Shown here: one piece after another, positions 25,708 to 34,299 of the stretch
Position numbering within the stretch: position 1 is the first letter of the stretch
Layout of the letters: each line of letters starts with the position of its first letter
Assembly: GCF_004155535.1 (NCBI RefSeq)
Contig: NZ_RYUH01000004.1
Location: forward strand, 124,001 to 188,000
Source of the DNA: Bifidobacterium pseudolongum subsp. globosum
GTDB taxonomy: Bacteria > Actinomycetota > Actinomycetes > Actinomycetales > Bifidobacteriaceae
DNA: 64,000 nucleotides
Direction: 5' to 3'
Made by a program: the position numbers and the translations under genes
The notes under the pieces: model-generated
Database searches by the model: none
What the model saw: the letters and a program-made list of their open reading frames with translations, nothing else
What the model was told of the DNA's origin: nothing

Positions 25708-26055
25708 TCAGAAATTGCCGCCGTTCCAACCCCAGTCGGCGGTGCCTGTGTAGCGGATGTAGGTGCGGTCGGCGGGCACGTTCAGCGTGTCTTGCAGGGC
25801 GTCCATGATCTGCGGGGTCAGCTTCTCCCACGCGCTCTTCGGGACGGACGTGCCGAAGACGTTCACTTCGACGTACGCGACCGGGGCGTCGTCGGAGCCG
25901 CCGAAGTACATCGGCACATTGTCTTCGAACAGGCACATGAGCCAGCCTTCGGACTTGCCGGGCACCGCGGTGATCGCCTGGCCGAAGAGGTTCTTGAGTG
26001 TGTCGCGCTGTTCTTGCGTGGTCGGAACGGAAACATGGGTGTGAATGACTGGCAT
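25708..26055 (-). CDS. MIF/tautomerase-superfamily protein
   Basis: 115 residues, ATG 26053-26055 with AAGGAGC upstream. The second residue is Pro (MPVIHTHVSV), the catalytic amino-terminal proline of the superfamily after Met removal. The C-terminal segment ADRTYIRYTGTADWGWNGGNF matches the MIF end with Trp/Asn near the terminus. MIF-like proteins form trimers with phenylpyruvate tautomerase activity; the physiological role in bacteria is unclear. It is divergent from the DUF559 gene, with a 138-bp repeat between them. Confidence 0.85.
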   Translation of the reverse strand: MPVIHTHVSVPTTQEQRDTLKNLFGQAITAVPGKSEGWLMCLFEDNVPMYFGGSDDAPVAYVEVNVFGTSVPKSAWEKLTPQIMDALQDTLNVPADRTYIRYTGTADWGWNGGNF

Positions 26056-26183
26056 GGTTGCTCCTTGCATGCTTGTGTACGGCGGCACGGATTGTGCCGC
26101 GCTCCCTTTCTCACTGTAGTCGTTGCCGCCGCCTGTGCCCCGGGTGTTTGCCCGCCCTTGCGTCTGTCTGTTTCTTTTTTCTT

Positions 26184-26321
26184 GTTACGGGTAGTGTTCT
26201 AACCGCTACGGGTAGTGCTTTTCCACCAACGCATCGGGTAGAAACCTCCATTTTCCGCCATTTTTATCCGGCTCTTGCAATCCGAAGCACTACCCGTAGC
26301 GAAGGGAGCACTACCCGTAGC
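26184..26321. repeat. 138-bp dispersed repeat, copy 2
   Basis: 13-mers GTTACGGGTAGTG (26184), GCTACGGGTAGTG (26205), CACTACCCGTAGC (26288) and CACTACCCGTAGC (26309). It lies in the divergent region between the tautomerase and DUF559 genes. The core includes GGGTAGAAACCTCC, shared in part with copies 3 and 4. Confidence 0.9.
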
Positions 26322-26414
26322 AATACCGCAATCATCGACACGCGCATAGGGGCGCCTGTACACATAGTCGTGTTCAGCTGGTGCTCAACCGCGTATGCAC
26401 CTTACCGTCGACGC

Positions 26415-27371
26415 ATGAACACATATATGCATACAATGAATGACCCGACCACACCCATGACGCAGTTGTTGGAGACAACCGCGGACCGCACACTGGACGA
26501 ATGTCGGAAGCTGTGTAAACGCAGGAGAGACAATGGGGCACGACTGGTGTTTTGCCACATGACCGCCTTGAAACTTCTGGGCATCCCGCTCCCACGCATC
26601 CCACGTCGGTACGCCGCGATGCTTGGCAACGAGGGCGAGTTCCATGCATTGCTGCCGCGGCGCAACACCCGTTACCACGCGAAGAATGTCCGCTTCTTCA
26701 GCGTGAACATGCCCGTGGATGTTGTGGATGTGACGCCGGAAATCAGATGCGTCGGTCCTCTTGGCACATGGTTCATGCTGTCTCCATTCCTGTCGCTGCC
26801 TGAGCTGGTGACTCTGGGATGTTGCATCATGATGCCGCATGCATTGCATGGCCAGCAGTATGCCGTGGCGGATTTTGAGGATCACGTGGAGTATGCGGGC
26901 GGTCTTGTTCGATGCAATGAGCGGCGTCGATCGCCACGCGGCATTGTGCATGCCCGGTATGCCGTGCAATTGATGCGCGAGAAATTGGCATCTCCGATGG
27001 AAGCGCGTCTCATGCTCCTTCTCATCGTGCGTGGATTCCCGGAATTCGAAGTGAATTATCCTATTCGAGTGCATTCCGGTGAGTGCTACTACGGAGACAT
27101 CGTCTTTGTGAAGGAAAGAACCATTGTGGAATACGACGGTGTATTCCATCAAACGCAGTGGGAACGCGATAGCGTACGTAGGAACCGCTTGGAGGAATCC
27201 GGGTGGAGGTATGTGCAGGTCACGCGGAATGATTTTGCTTCTGCCGATGCTGAACAGTTGTTGGCTGACCGTATAGGCGCCGCGTTGAAAAGCCAGACCG
27301 GCAGGACATATATGACACTGCCCGTAACCACATTGGAACAGCTTGCCAAGCAACGCTTGGAAGGCAGGTAA
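26415..27371 (+). CDS. DUF559 (Vsr-like fold) endonuclease-domain protein
   Basis: 318 residues from ATG 26415; ATG 26427 and 26436 are equally possible and no strong ribosome-binding site is seen. The same frame is open upstream through the 138-bp repeat but that part is not protein-like. Residues about 1-190 form an N-terminal domain (CHMTALKLLGIPLPRIPR, HGQQYAVADFEDHVEYAGG) like that of actinobacterial AbiEi-like/DUF559 proteins. The C-terminal domain has SPMEARLMLLLIVRG, GDIVFVKERTIVEYDG with the D...E pair of PD-(D/E)XK nucleases, and ESGWRYVQVTRNDF. Codon use is less GC-biased than neighbouring housekeeping genes. It is bracketed by repeat copies 2 and 3. Cellular role unknown. Confidence 0.75.
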   Translation: MNTYMHTMNDPTTPMTQLLETTADRTLDECRKLCKRRRDNGARLVFCHMTALKLLGIPLPRIPRRYAAMLGNEGEFHALLPRRNTRYHAKNVRFFSVNMPVDVVDVTPEIRCVGPLGTWFMLSPFLSLPELVTLGCCIMMPHALHGQQYAVADFEDHVEYAGGLVRCNERRRSPRGIVHARYAVQLMREKLASPMEARLMLLLIVRGFPEFEVNYPIRVHSGECYYGDIVFVKERTIVEYDGVFHQTQWERDSVRRNRLEESGWRYVQVTRNDFASADAEQLLADRIGAALKSQTGRTYMTLPVTTLEQLAKQRLEGR

Positions 27372-27462
27372 AACATCGCTTTTCCGCAGTCCATTGGCCA
27401 CCTTCATCAAACAGCGATTCTCCAGAAATCGGCATTTCTTGTTGGGGGCCGGCATCTTCTTC

Positions 27463-27600
27463 GCTACGGGTAGTGTTCCAACTGCTACGGGCAGTGCTTT
27501 TTCGCCGCGGGACCGAGTAGGAACCTCGGAAAATGGCGGTTTCTACTCGAGGTGCGCTGCTAGAAGCACTACCCGTAGCGAGAGAAGCGCTACCCGTAGC
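27463..27600. repeat. 138-bp dispersed repeat, copy 3
   Basis: 13-mers GCTACGGGTAGTG (27463), GCTACGGGCAGTG (27484), CACTACCCGTAGC (27567) and CGCTACCCGTAGC (27588). It sits between the convergent DUF559 gene and the unknown minus-strand gene ending at 27611. The core has GAGTAGGAACCTCGG and GAAAATGGCGG. Confidence 0.9.
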
Positions 27601-27610
27601 GGGGAGAGCG

Positions 27611-28537
27611 CTACAACTCCACTTCGGGCTTGGTGGGGTCGTCCTTGATGTGCGCGAACTTGGCGGCCAAGGCCTCTTTGTTCTTGCGCTCATCCTCTTC
27701 CTTGGCGCGCTTCTTCGCCTCGGCCGGATCCCACAACACGTCTTCGCGGTGTTTGCGCCATTCCGCCGCGGCGAGCGGCCCGAGCACCTGCGCCAGCACG
27801 GCGGCGCTGTCTTCGGCGTCGGTGCTGCCGTTCGGCGTGGCGTAGGCGGTCACGATGCCGTGGTATTGTTCGGCCGTCATAAATATGCCCGGCACGCCGA
27901 TCGCCTCCGCGTATGCATTGGCGAACGGCACGAACGGCAACGCCAGCCGTTCGACGCCCATCACGCGGTCCGTCGGCGCACCGCCGCTATGCGGGGCCGC
28001 TGCGCCACCCAATTGCGCTTCCGTCTGGTCCAGCGCGGCATGCATGAGCTCGTCAAACAACGCGATGACCGCGGCGAACCGCCACGCGAATGGTTTGCCG
28101 TCCAGCCCGCCGTCCTGCGCCGACAGCGCTCCGTCCACGGTCTTCGCCACGGCCGTTTGCGTCTGCTCATCCCACTCGATGCCCAACGTGCGCGCCATTT
28201 CGAGCAGTTGCGGCGTCTCGGGTTCGCTCAGCCCGTCGAGCGCATCGTTCGCCGCGAGTAATGCATCAACAATGCTCTGCAGCCGCCCGGGAATCGACTC
28301 CGCGCCTTCATACACAAACTCGGCGTCGGGCATGCTGACCGCCTCGCCCGTCATGACCTGCGCCAATGTACGGCTGAGCCGCACCTGCAGGTTCTCCGCA
28401 TACTGGGCGTCGTTACCCATGTGCGCGGCGCTTGTGAGCGGCCACAGTCCCACGAGTTCCTCGCCTGTCTGCGCCGCCTGCCGTACAGCGGGCATTGCCG
28501 CGATCTGTTCGATGCTCACATTGTTGTTTCGATCCAT
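27611..28537 (-). CDS. conserved-type hypothetical protein, 308 residues
   Basis: Start ATG 28535-28537 with AGGAGG upstream on the minus strand. The gene lies 28 bp after the histidine phosphatase gene and is probably co-transcribed with it. Mostly helical and acidic. No signal peptide or membrane segment. The C-terminus is strongly charged (AEAKKRAKEEDERKNKEALA). No catalytic motif recognised. Codon use matches the chromosome, so it looks like a long-resident gene. Confidence 0.75.
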   Translation of the reverse strand: MDRNNNVSIEQIAAMPAVRQAAQTGEELVGLWPLTSAAHMGNDAQYAENLQVRLSRTLAQVMTGEAVSMPDAEFVYEGAESIPGRLQSIVDALLAANDALDGLSEPETPQLLEMARTLGIEWDEQTQTAVAKTVDGALSAQDGGLDGKPFAWRFAAVIALFDELMHAALDQTEAQLGGAAAPHSGGAPTDRVMGVERLALPFVPFANAYAEAIGVPGIFMTAEQYHGIVTAYATPNGSTDAEDSAAVLAQVLGPLAAAEWRKHREDVLWDPAEAKKRAKEEDERKNKEALAAKFAHIKDDPTKPEVEL

Positions 28538-28565
28538 GTTGTGCCTCCTGGAAAACTGTCTGTTG

Positions 28566-29237
28566 TCATGCGCGCGCGGCCTCGGCCCGCGCGACGGGAT
28601 CCGCGTATGTGATGCCGAGCACGTTGTGCGTCGCGTTGTCGTAGGTGATGGAGGTGACCGACGCGAGCGCCGTCTTGCGCAGCAGCATGTTGTGCTCGGG
28701 GTGGCCTGTTTCGAGCATGTGCCGGTATGACCAGATCGGTGATTCGTGCGAGACGACGATGATCTGCTCGCCGGGATGCTCGTCGACTTTTTCGAGCGCG
28801 AAATCCTGCACGCGGCTGGCGATCGACCGGTAGCTTTCGCCCCATGTGGGGCGCCACAGGTTGCGCACGAGTTTGAGGTTCTCCGGTTTCCACAGCGCGC
28901 CGTCGCCGTGGCCGATGCGCTTGCCGCGGAATTCATTGCCCGCTTCGATGAGTCGTTTGTCGGTGAGCAGTTCGAGCTGTTCCTGCCCGCGTTCGTCGCG
29001 CAATGCGTTCAGCTCGATCAGGATGGCGTCCGCCGTCTCGCGGGTGCGGTCGAGGGGCGATGAGTAGACGGCGGTCGCGGTGTTGAGCTGTGGGCTTGCC
29101 GCGATGTACCGGCCGGTGGTTTCCGCCATGCGCCGCCCTGATGTGGAGAGGTGGAATCCGGGTAGCCGTTCGTACAGCACATGGTTGGGGTTGTAGACCT
29201 TGCCGTGGCGTACGAAGTTGATTGTGGTGGCCGTCAT
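28566..29237 (-). CDS. histidine phosphatase family protein
   Basis: 223 residues, ATG 29235-29237 with AAGGAGCGC upstream. The phosphoglycerate-mutase fold shows the catalytic FVRHGKVYNP, YSSPLDRTRETAD (second Arg), the acid-containing LIEAGNEFRGKRIG and the second His in IIVVSHESPIWS. It could be a sugar-phosphate phosphatase or phosphoglycerate mutase-like enzyme; the substrate is not evident. First gene of a probable two-gene minus-strand unit. Confidence 0.88.
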   Translation of the reverse strand: MTATTINFVRHGKVYNPNHVLYERLPGFHLSTSGRRMAETTGRYIAASPQLNTATAVYSSPLDRTRETADAILIELNALRDERGQEQLELLTDKRLIEAGNEFRGKRIGHGDGALWKPENLKLVRNLWRPTWGESYRSIASRVQDFALEKVDEHPGEQIIVVSHESPIWSYRHMLETGHPEHNMLLRKTALASVTSITYDNATHNVLGITYADPVARAEAARA

Positions 29238-29611
29238 GCGCGCTCCTTGGATGCGTGTGGTTCTCCGGGCGCTTCGCGCTGTTGCGTGTGCCCGGAAAGT
29301 GCTGCCTCCTACCGTACTGTGCAGACGGTAAATATGGGGATTGCGGCGTTCCATCTGTCTGGTCGTCTGGCATGGCGACGACACGCCGTGACAACGTTGC
29401 CAGTCTGTTATGGGCCGTGGTGAATATATCGGCATGAGTAAGTGAAATGACTATTGTCCCGATCCTCTCATGTTGCATGAAATGTGCACCGTGAGCGTGG
29501 AGAAAACACCGCTATTTTGGCGGTTTATGTCACATAGTGAGGTTTTCGTGCGAGACGCGCAAAGCATTTTCTGAAAGCGTATTCAAAAAGAGGCAGAATA
29601 AGTAAATTCGT

Positions 29612-29640
29612 TTGACTAATATACTCTCTGAGCGTATATT
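29612..29640 (+). promoter_or_regulatory. adhesin promoter with overlapping palindrome
   Basis: TTGACT (29612-29617), a 17-bp spacer and TATATT (29635-29640) make one of the best sigma-70 matches in the window. AATATAC (29618-29624) and GTATATT (29634-29640) are perfect reverse complements that fill the spacer and cover the -10 box. A repressor dimer bound there would block the polymerase. Transcription would begin near 29647, about 60 bp before the adhesin start. Confidence 0.65.
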
Positions 29641-29708
29641 GCAGGGTGCAATACGGCATGTTCGAGCAGCAGGCACAACGGTGAGGAGAGCGTGCCGGGA
29701 GTGGAGCG

Positions 29709-32700
29709 ATGGCGATTATGCACAGGAGCGATGCCAAGGCCGGTATATCAGAGACGCGCGTTTGCGCTTGGAAACGTGCTGTAGTCGCGCTCGCCGTCGC
29801 TATCTCGTTGGTCTTCCTGCCCGTGGTGGGCACGACCGCAGTGGCGCAAGACGGCGCGTCTGCGGTCTCGCAATCCGATGCCGCCGGTGACACTGCATCC
29901 GCGTACCGGACATTGACGGCAGGCGAAATCGTCTCCGGGAAGTCGACGGTGATGCTGCGTGTCAATGGTCAGGAATACACACAGTTCAATACGCCGCCCA
30001 TGCTGCCAGCGCACGCGAACCTGAAATTCGACCTCGACATCACCATCACCGACGACGCCATCCATAATGGCCATCCAGATGACCCGTCGCAGTATCGGTT
30101 GGATTGGGAATACCTGTTGCCGGTCGCCTACGATTCATTGAAGGGCGTTACCGATTCCAGCGGCAATGCCAAGGTCTATGTGATTGAGGACGGTGGCCAG
30201 ACAGTAGGCGCCATGAAGGTCGTGAAAGGCTCTAATGGCAACGCTGTGCTGCAGGTCTCCTATGACCGTACCTATGTTAAGGACAACAACAAACACACCG
30301 GTTTCTTTTTCAGGTACACCGCCGATGCCGACTGGAAGGCAGACAGTCTTGACGACGAGCGCAAACAATCATGGGAGTTCCCCGGCGTCAGCACAGTGAT
30401 TACTGTACAGCGCGAACCGTGGGGCGTCACCGGGCAGAAAAGCTGCACAAAACCCGATGTCGCCAGCCTGAAATCTACGTGCACCGTGACGCTCAATGCC
30501 GAAGACGATTTCGACAATTTCGAATTCTCCGATACGCCGCAGGACGCGTTGGTGATCAAGGATGATTTTTCGATGGCCGGTATGGAAGGACCGTGGACAC
30601 CGAGGTTCAACTATGTGGAGGATGCTGCTGGGCGTGTGGCAAACGTGTCATTGGATCAATCGTCGCTGCCCCGGCATGGGGATCCCGAGACGCCATACCT
30701 GCCCAAAGGCGCATACACGATAACCTATACAACACAGATAGATGCAAAACTCGCCACGACGAAACCCAATGACTCCAACCATTACGCGAATGCCGGCAAC
30801 ACCGCGACATGGAAGTGGAAAGACCATGATGAAGTGAGCAGCACGGTCGAACCGGAAGTGCCCTCCGCCCATTACAACTGGGTACAGAAAAACGGCAACT
30901 GGGAATACGGTCAGAACGGCAGTAAACGCATCCGGTGGGAGGTACAGATCAACACCGCCAGCGACAAATTCGATCTGAGCAACTACACGTTCGTCGATAC
31001 TCTGCACGAGGGGCATGAGTACGACGAGACAGCGGGTGTGACCGTCAACTACGACTGGCAGGGGGCACAGCGGGTTGACAATGTGGAGAATTCGGGATTT
31101 GCCTACAATGCCGATCCCTCAGGCAATGCCGATCCCTCAGGATTCACCTTCCAGTTCCCCAAATTCTCAGAGGGTGAGGGGCGGAAGACCTGCTCGATTG
31201 TGTATTACACGACGGTGTCGGATCCCAATATTTTGGAACTGAAGAACACAGGTGTACTCCGATGCACGGAGGGTAACTGCGCTCCGCAGCCAGGGGGCCC
31301 TGTTGATGCGGTGGTACGCGACAAGTTCAACGATAAGCTGCTGACGAAGACATCGACCAAACCGGAGAACGGATATGAGGAGGTCGCGGGCGGTGTCTAC
31401 AAGGTGCCGTGGCAGATCGATTTCAATCCCAAAGACTATAAGAACATCACCGATCTGTTCCTGTACGAGGACTGGATTCACGGCAATTCGGATGGCAATA
31501 CACAACATATGTGGTACAGCAAGGATTATCTCGATCTGAAACTTCAGGAACAGGACGAAGGCGAGCAATGGTCTGTCATTGACCCTGCCGAATATACAGT
31601 GGTCGAGGCGAACAGGAACAACCCCGATGGAGGGTGTACGCAGGAGACCCGCGATGACCGTGCGGATGTCTGCTATGCCGCCGATGCCCGCGAACTGCCC
31701 GGCGGGACGGATTATCCCAGCGGCTGGTACCACGATGGCGGACGCAACTCCGTGGACACCTATGGCAACCATGACGGTGCGCCGGCCTTCCGCGTTGTGT
31801 TCAAAAATCGCGAACGGCGTTTCACGAAGAAGCTGCGCATCACCTACAACACGCTGTGCGACGGCGCTCCGGACAAGTACCATAATTACGCGAAGTTCAT
31901 GTACAAAATCAACGGAACACCGCACTACGAGGTCCCCCAAACGGATGTCGAGTTCGCATTGGGCAACACGGCGGGCAAGATGGTCCGCGCCAACAACGAT
32001 GGCGGTCTCGGGTGGAAAGACAGCGCCGTTGCCGGGCAGGTGCCGGATCCCGACCATCCTGGGCAGACAATGGATGGATGGACGGCGCATTGGCGCGTCT
32101 GGTCCAACGGCGTGAAATCATGGTGGTTCTGTGATTGGCTCACCGATCCGAATGGCAAACCCTACAAGGTCGATATTCCAGGCATGAACGGCATCAAGGA
32201 CCTGTCAGAGGTCAAGCAGATCAAGGTCACTGATACATTGCCTTCGAACAAATGGCATCTGAACACCAACAAGCCTGTATTCGGTTGGTTCGTGTCGATG
32301 CCTGATCCCGACACCCTGAAGATCGACGATGGCAGGGGAGGGACGAAGGAGGTCAAAGCGTGGCCTACCGAGTGGAACGAACGCACCAAGAACGACGAGG
32401 CTGCCGAACAGTGGCACGTGTTCAACATCACGCAGAATGGAACCTGCGAAGATAAGAAAGGTGTGCGCGGGACGTGCGCCACATACAGCGAGAGCAGTGG
32501 CCAGATCATCTTCACCATTCCCAATGACAATACGTTGTCCAATTGGGATTTTCAAGGCGATCCCAAGAATGAGGACGTCGAACTGAAGGAAATCAAAGGC
32601 ACGAATCCGACGACGGGTGCCGATGAATCGCACATCCCGGTGCAAGGGCATTCGATCATCGTGCTCGAATTCGACACGTTCATTACACAGGAGGGCGCCC

Positions 32701-33884
32701 AGCTCGCAGACAACAGCACACAACAGGTGACCAACCGCATCGATTTCGATCTGGGCGATCGGCAAAGCTATGCGGCTTCCGGCACCACGACGATCGCCAA
32801 GGGCGACAATGTGCGGTTGAACAAGTGGGGGCAGCCCTTGAGCGACAACAAGATCCTGTACACCGTCGACATTGATACCAAGAAGATACGGGACAACCGC
32901 GGGTATGATTTCAATGCAGGTGAGTGGCTGACGCTCGAAGACCAATTGGGGTCCCCGAATGCGGAATATGTGCGCAGTTCATTCGAGTTGAAGATAGATG
33001 ACCACAAATTGGGGGCCGAATATCTGAACCTGCAGTTCGGCACCCATAATGGCACCGAGACAGTGACGGCCCGCATCCGGGGAGACGCACGGTTGAACGC
33101 GGATAGGAATCTGAACACCGCCAATGTATGGCTGCGGTATGAAGTGCGGGTCAAAGGCGTGATCGGTCAACAGCTCCAGATCAGCAACACAGCCAAGATG
33201 AAAGGCTCCAGCAACAGCGCATCCAACACCACCCAGTACATCACCATCGCCAAATCCTCAGCCGATATGGGTGCCAAGGGTGCGACCGTGCTGACCAAGG
33301 TAGATGGCAGTGGAGATGGCACAGCGCGTCTGCCAGGGGCACAGTTCAAGGTCTGCGAAGTGGATACCAGCAACACGGCTTCCATGACCTATAGCACCGG
33401 TGCCGACGGCAAGAGGCAGCAGCCTTGGACCTGTGCTGGTACGTTCCGCACAGCGACCACGGACTCCAACGGCCGCATCAAATTCATGTCGACGGAATCC
33501 GACAGCGCAAGCAGTGCTGCTGAGGACCAAGTCACCGGTCTCGAGGTCAACACGCTGTATGTGGCATGGGAGACGACAGCCCCGAATGGGTACCTTCTGG
33601 ATGATGCGCCACATTACTTCTATATCGCCGATGACTCGAATGCGGGTACAAGCGACCAGACGTCGAAGCTGAATACCCTACGGGATTATGTGGTCAACAA
33701 GGCACTGGTCGTCACGAGCTCCAGCTTCACGGTGGGTGACCTGCCCGACCCCACGGTCACACTGCCCTCCGCAGGTGGGCGCGACATGCATCTCATGGCC
33801 TTCGGCTTCGCAGTTCTGGCGGCCGGCATGTGCCTCGCCGTGGTCGCATCCGGCCGCGGGGCGAAAGGCCGTCACGCCGCATAG
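29709..33884 (+). CDS. large cell-wall-anchored adhesin with LPSAG sorting signal
   Basis: 1391 residues from ATG 29709 (GGGAG seven bases upstream). A long signal peptide (RAVVALAVAISLVFLPVVG, cleavage near AVAQ) comes first. Several Ig-like modules follow, each closing with a similar strand (TITYTTQIDA..., SIVYYTTVSD..., IITYNTLCDG-like, VLEFDTFITQ...) and an N-rich turn. Residues about 1190-1330 form a SpaA/CnaB-like domain (LPGAQFKVCEVD, WETTAPNGYLLDD) of the kind carrying isopeptide bonds. The C-terminus has LPSAG, a hydrophobic stretch (LMAFGFAVLAAGMCLAVVA) and a basic tail (RGAKGRHAA), a sortase substrate of the LPxAG variant. No sortase lies nearby. Base composition is less GC-rich than flanking genes, suggesting a variable surface gene. 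Confidence 0.87.
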   Translation: MAIMHRSDAKAGISETRVCAWKRAVVALAVAISLVFLPVVGTTAVAQDGASAVSQSDAAGDTASAYRTLTAGEIVSGKSTVMLRVNGQEYTQFNTPPMLPAHANLKFDLDITITDDAIHNGHPDDPSQYRLDWEYLLPVAYDSLKGVTDSSGNAKVYVIEDGGQTVGAMKVVKGSNGNAVLQVSYDRTYVKDNNKHTGFFFRYTADADWKADSLDDERKQSWEFPGVSTVITVQREPWGVTGQKSCTKPDVASLKSTCTVTLNAEDDFDNFEFSDTPQDALVIKDDFSMAGMEGPWTPRFNYVEDAAGRVANVSLDQSSLPRHGDPETPYLPKGAYTITYTTQIDAKLATTKPNDSNHYANAGNTATWKWKDHDEVSSTVEPEVPSAHYNWVQKNGNWEYGQNGSKRIRWEVQINTASDKFDLSNYTFVDTLHEGHEYDETAGVTVNYDWQGAQRVDNVENSGFAYNADPSGNADPSGFTFQFPKFSEGEGRKTCSIVYYTTVSDPNILELKNTGVLRCTEGNCAPQPGGPVDAVVRDKFNDKLLTKTSTKPENGYEEVAGGVYKVPWQIDFNPKDYKNITDLFLYEDWIHGNSDGNTQHMWYSKDYLDLKLQEQDEGEQWSVIDPAEYTVVEANRNNPDGGCTQETRDDRADVCYAADARELPGGTDYPSGWYHDGGRNSVDTYGNHDGAPAFRVVFKNRERRFTKKLRITYNTLCDGAPDKYHNYAKFMYKINGTPHYEVPQTDVEFALGNTAGKMVRANNDGGLGWKDSAVAGQVPDPDHPGQTMDGWTAHWRVWSNGVKSWWFCDWLTDPNGKPYKVDIPGMNGIKDLSEVKQIKVTDTLPSNKWHLNTNKPVFGWFVSMPDPDTLKIDDGRGGTKEVKAWPTEWNERTKNDEAAEQWHVFNITQNGTCEDKKGVRGTCATYSESSGQIIFTIPNDNTLSNWDFQGDPKNEDVELKEIKGTNPTTGADESHIPVQGHSIIVLEFDTFITQEGAQLADNSTQQVTNRIDFDLGDRQSYAASGTTTIAKGDNVRLNKWGQPLSDNKILYTVDIDTKKIRDNRGYDFNAGEWLTLEDQLGSPNAEYVRSSFELKIDDHKLGAEYLNLQFGTHNGTETVTARIRGDARLNADRNLNTANVWLRYEVRVKGVIGQQLQISNTAKMKGSSNSASNTTQYITIAKSSADMGAKGATVLTKVDGSGDGTARLPGAQFKVCEVDTSNTASMTYSTGADGKRQQPWTCAGTFRTATTDSNGRIKFMSTESDSASSAAEDQVTGLEVNTLYVAWETTAPNGYLLDDAPHYFYIADDSNAGTSDQTSKLNTLRDYVVNKALVVTSSSFTVGDLPDPTVTLPSAGGRDMHLMAFGFAVLAAGMCLAVVASGRGAKGRHAA

Positions 33885-34299
33885 CGCATAGGCGCCGTTC
33901 CTGTGGGCGGTTCAGTCATTCGAGATATTTTTCGAAAATCACACAGCAGCCCGTTTTCACCGCGTGTCGCGCCGGTGGGTGCGACTAATGTGGCCGTGTC
34001 CGGCACACAATCGGCATAGGCGAATAGGCGCATAGGCGCACGCCGAACCGGCCATGTGTGCGGGCACGGCTTCGCAGTGGCGGCGGCGCGCGGCACGCAT
34101 GGCGGCGTCCGCGCGCGCAACGGACCGTGAAGACGGCGGCCGGCCGACGGCGGTACACGCCGACGACCCCGACCACAACAAGTCAATCGACGAACATCCC
34201 ACCCCAACCCGGCCGCGGGCGGAAGGAATCAAGCCGTGACGCAAAACGGCGCGACGACCGCACGCGGGACACACCGTGAGCAGAAAGGAGCGGCACACC
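33885..34299. other. intergenic region with short tandem repeat
   Basis: No credible gene between the adhesin and the MFS gene. CATAGGCG AATAGGCG CATAGGCG forms three 8-bp near-repeats at 34015-34038, and a related GCATAGGCG occurs at 33887. No clear terminator or promoter was found. Confidence 0.5.

Noticed and set aside
26058-26414. Upstream extension of the DUF559 frame through repeat copy 2
   Set aside because: The translated repeat (TGSV..TATGSAFPP type) is low-complexity and the same peptide appears wherever the repeat occurs in a matching frame, so it is chance openness.
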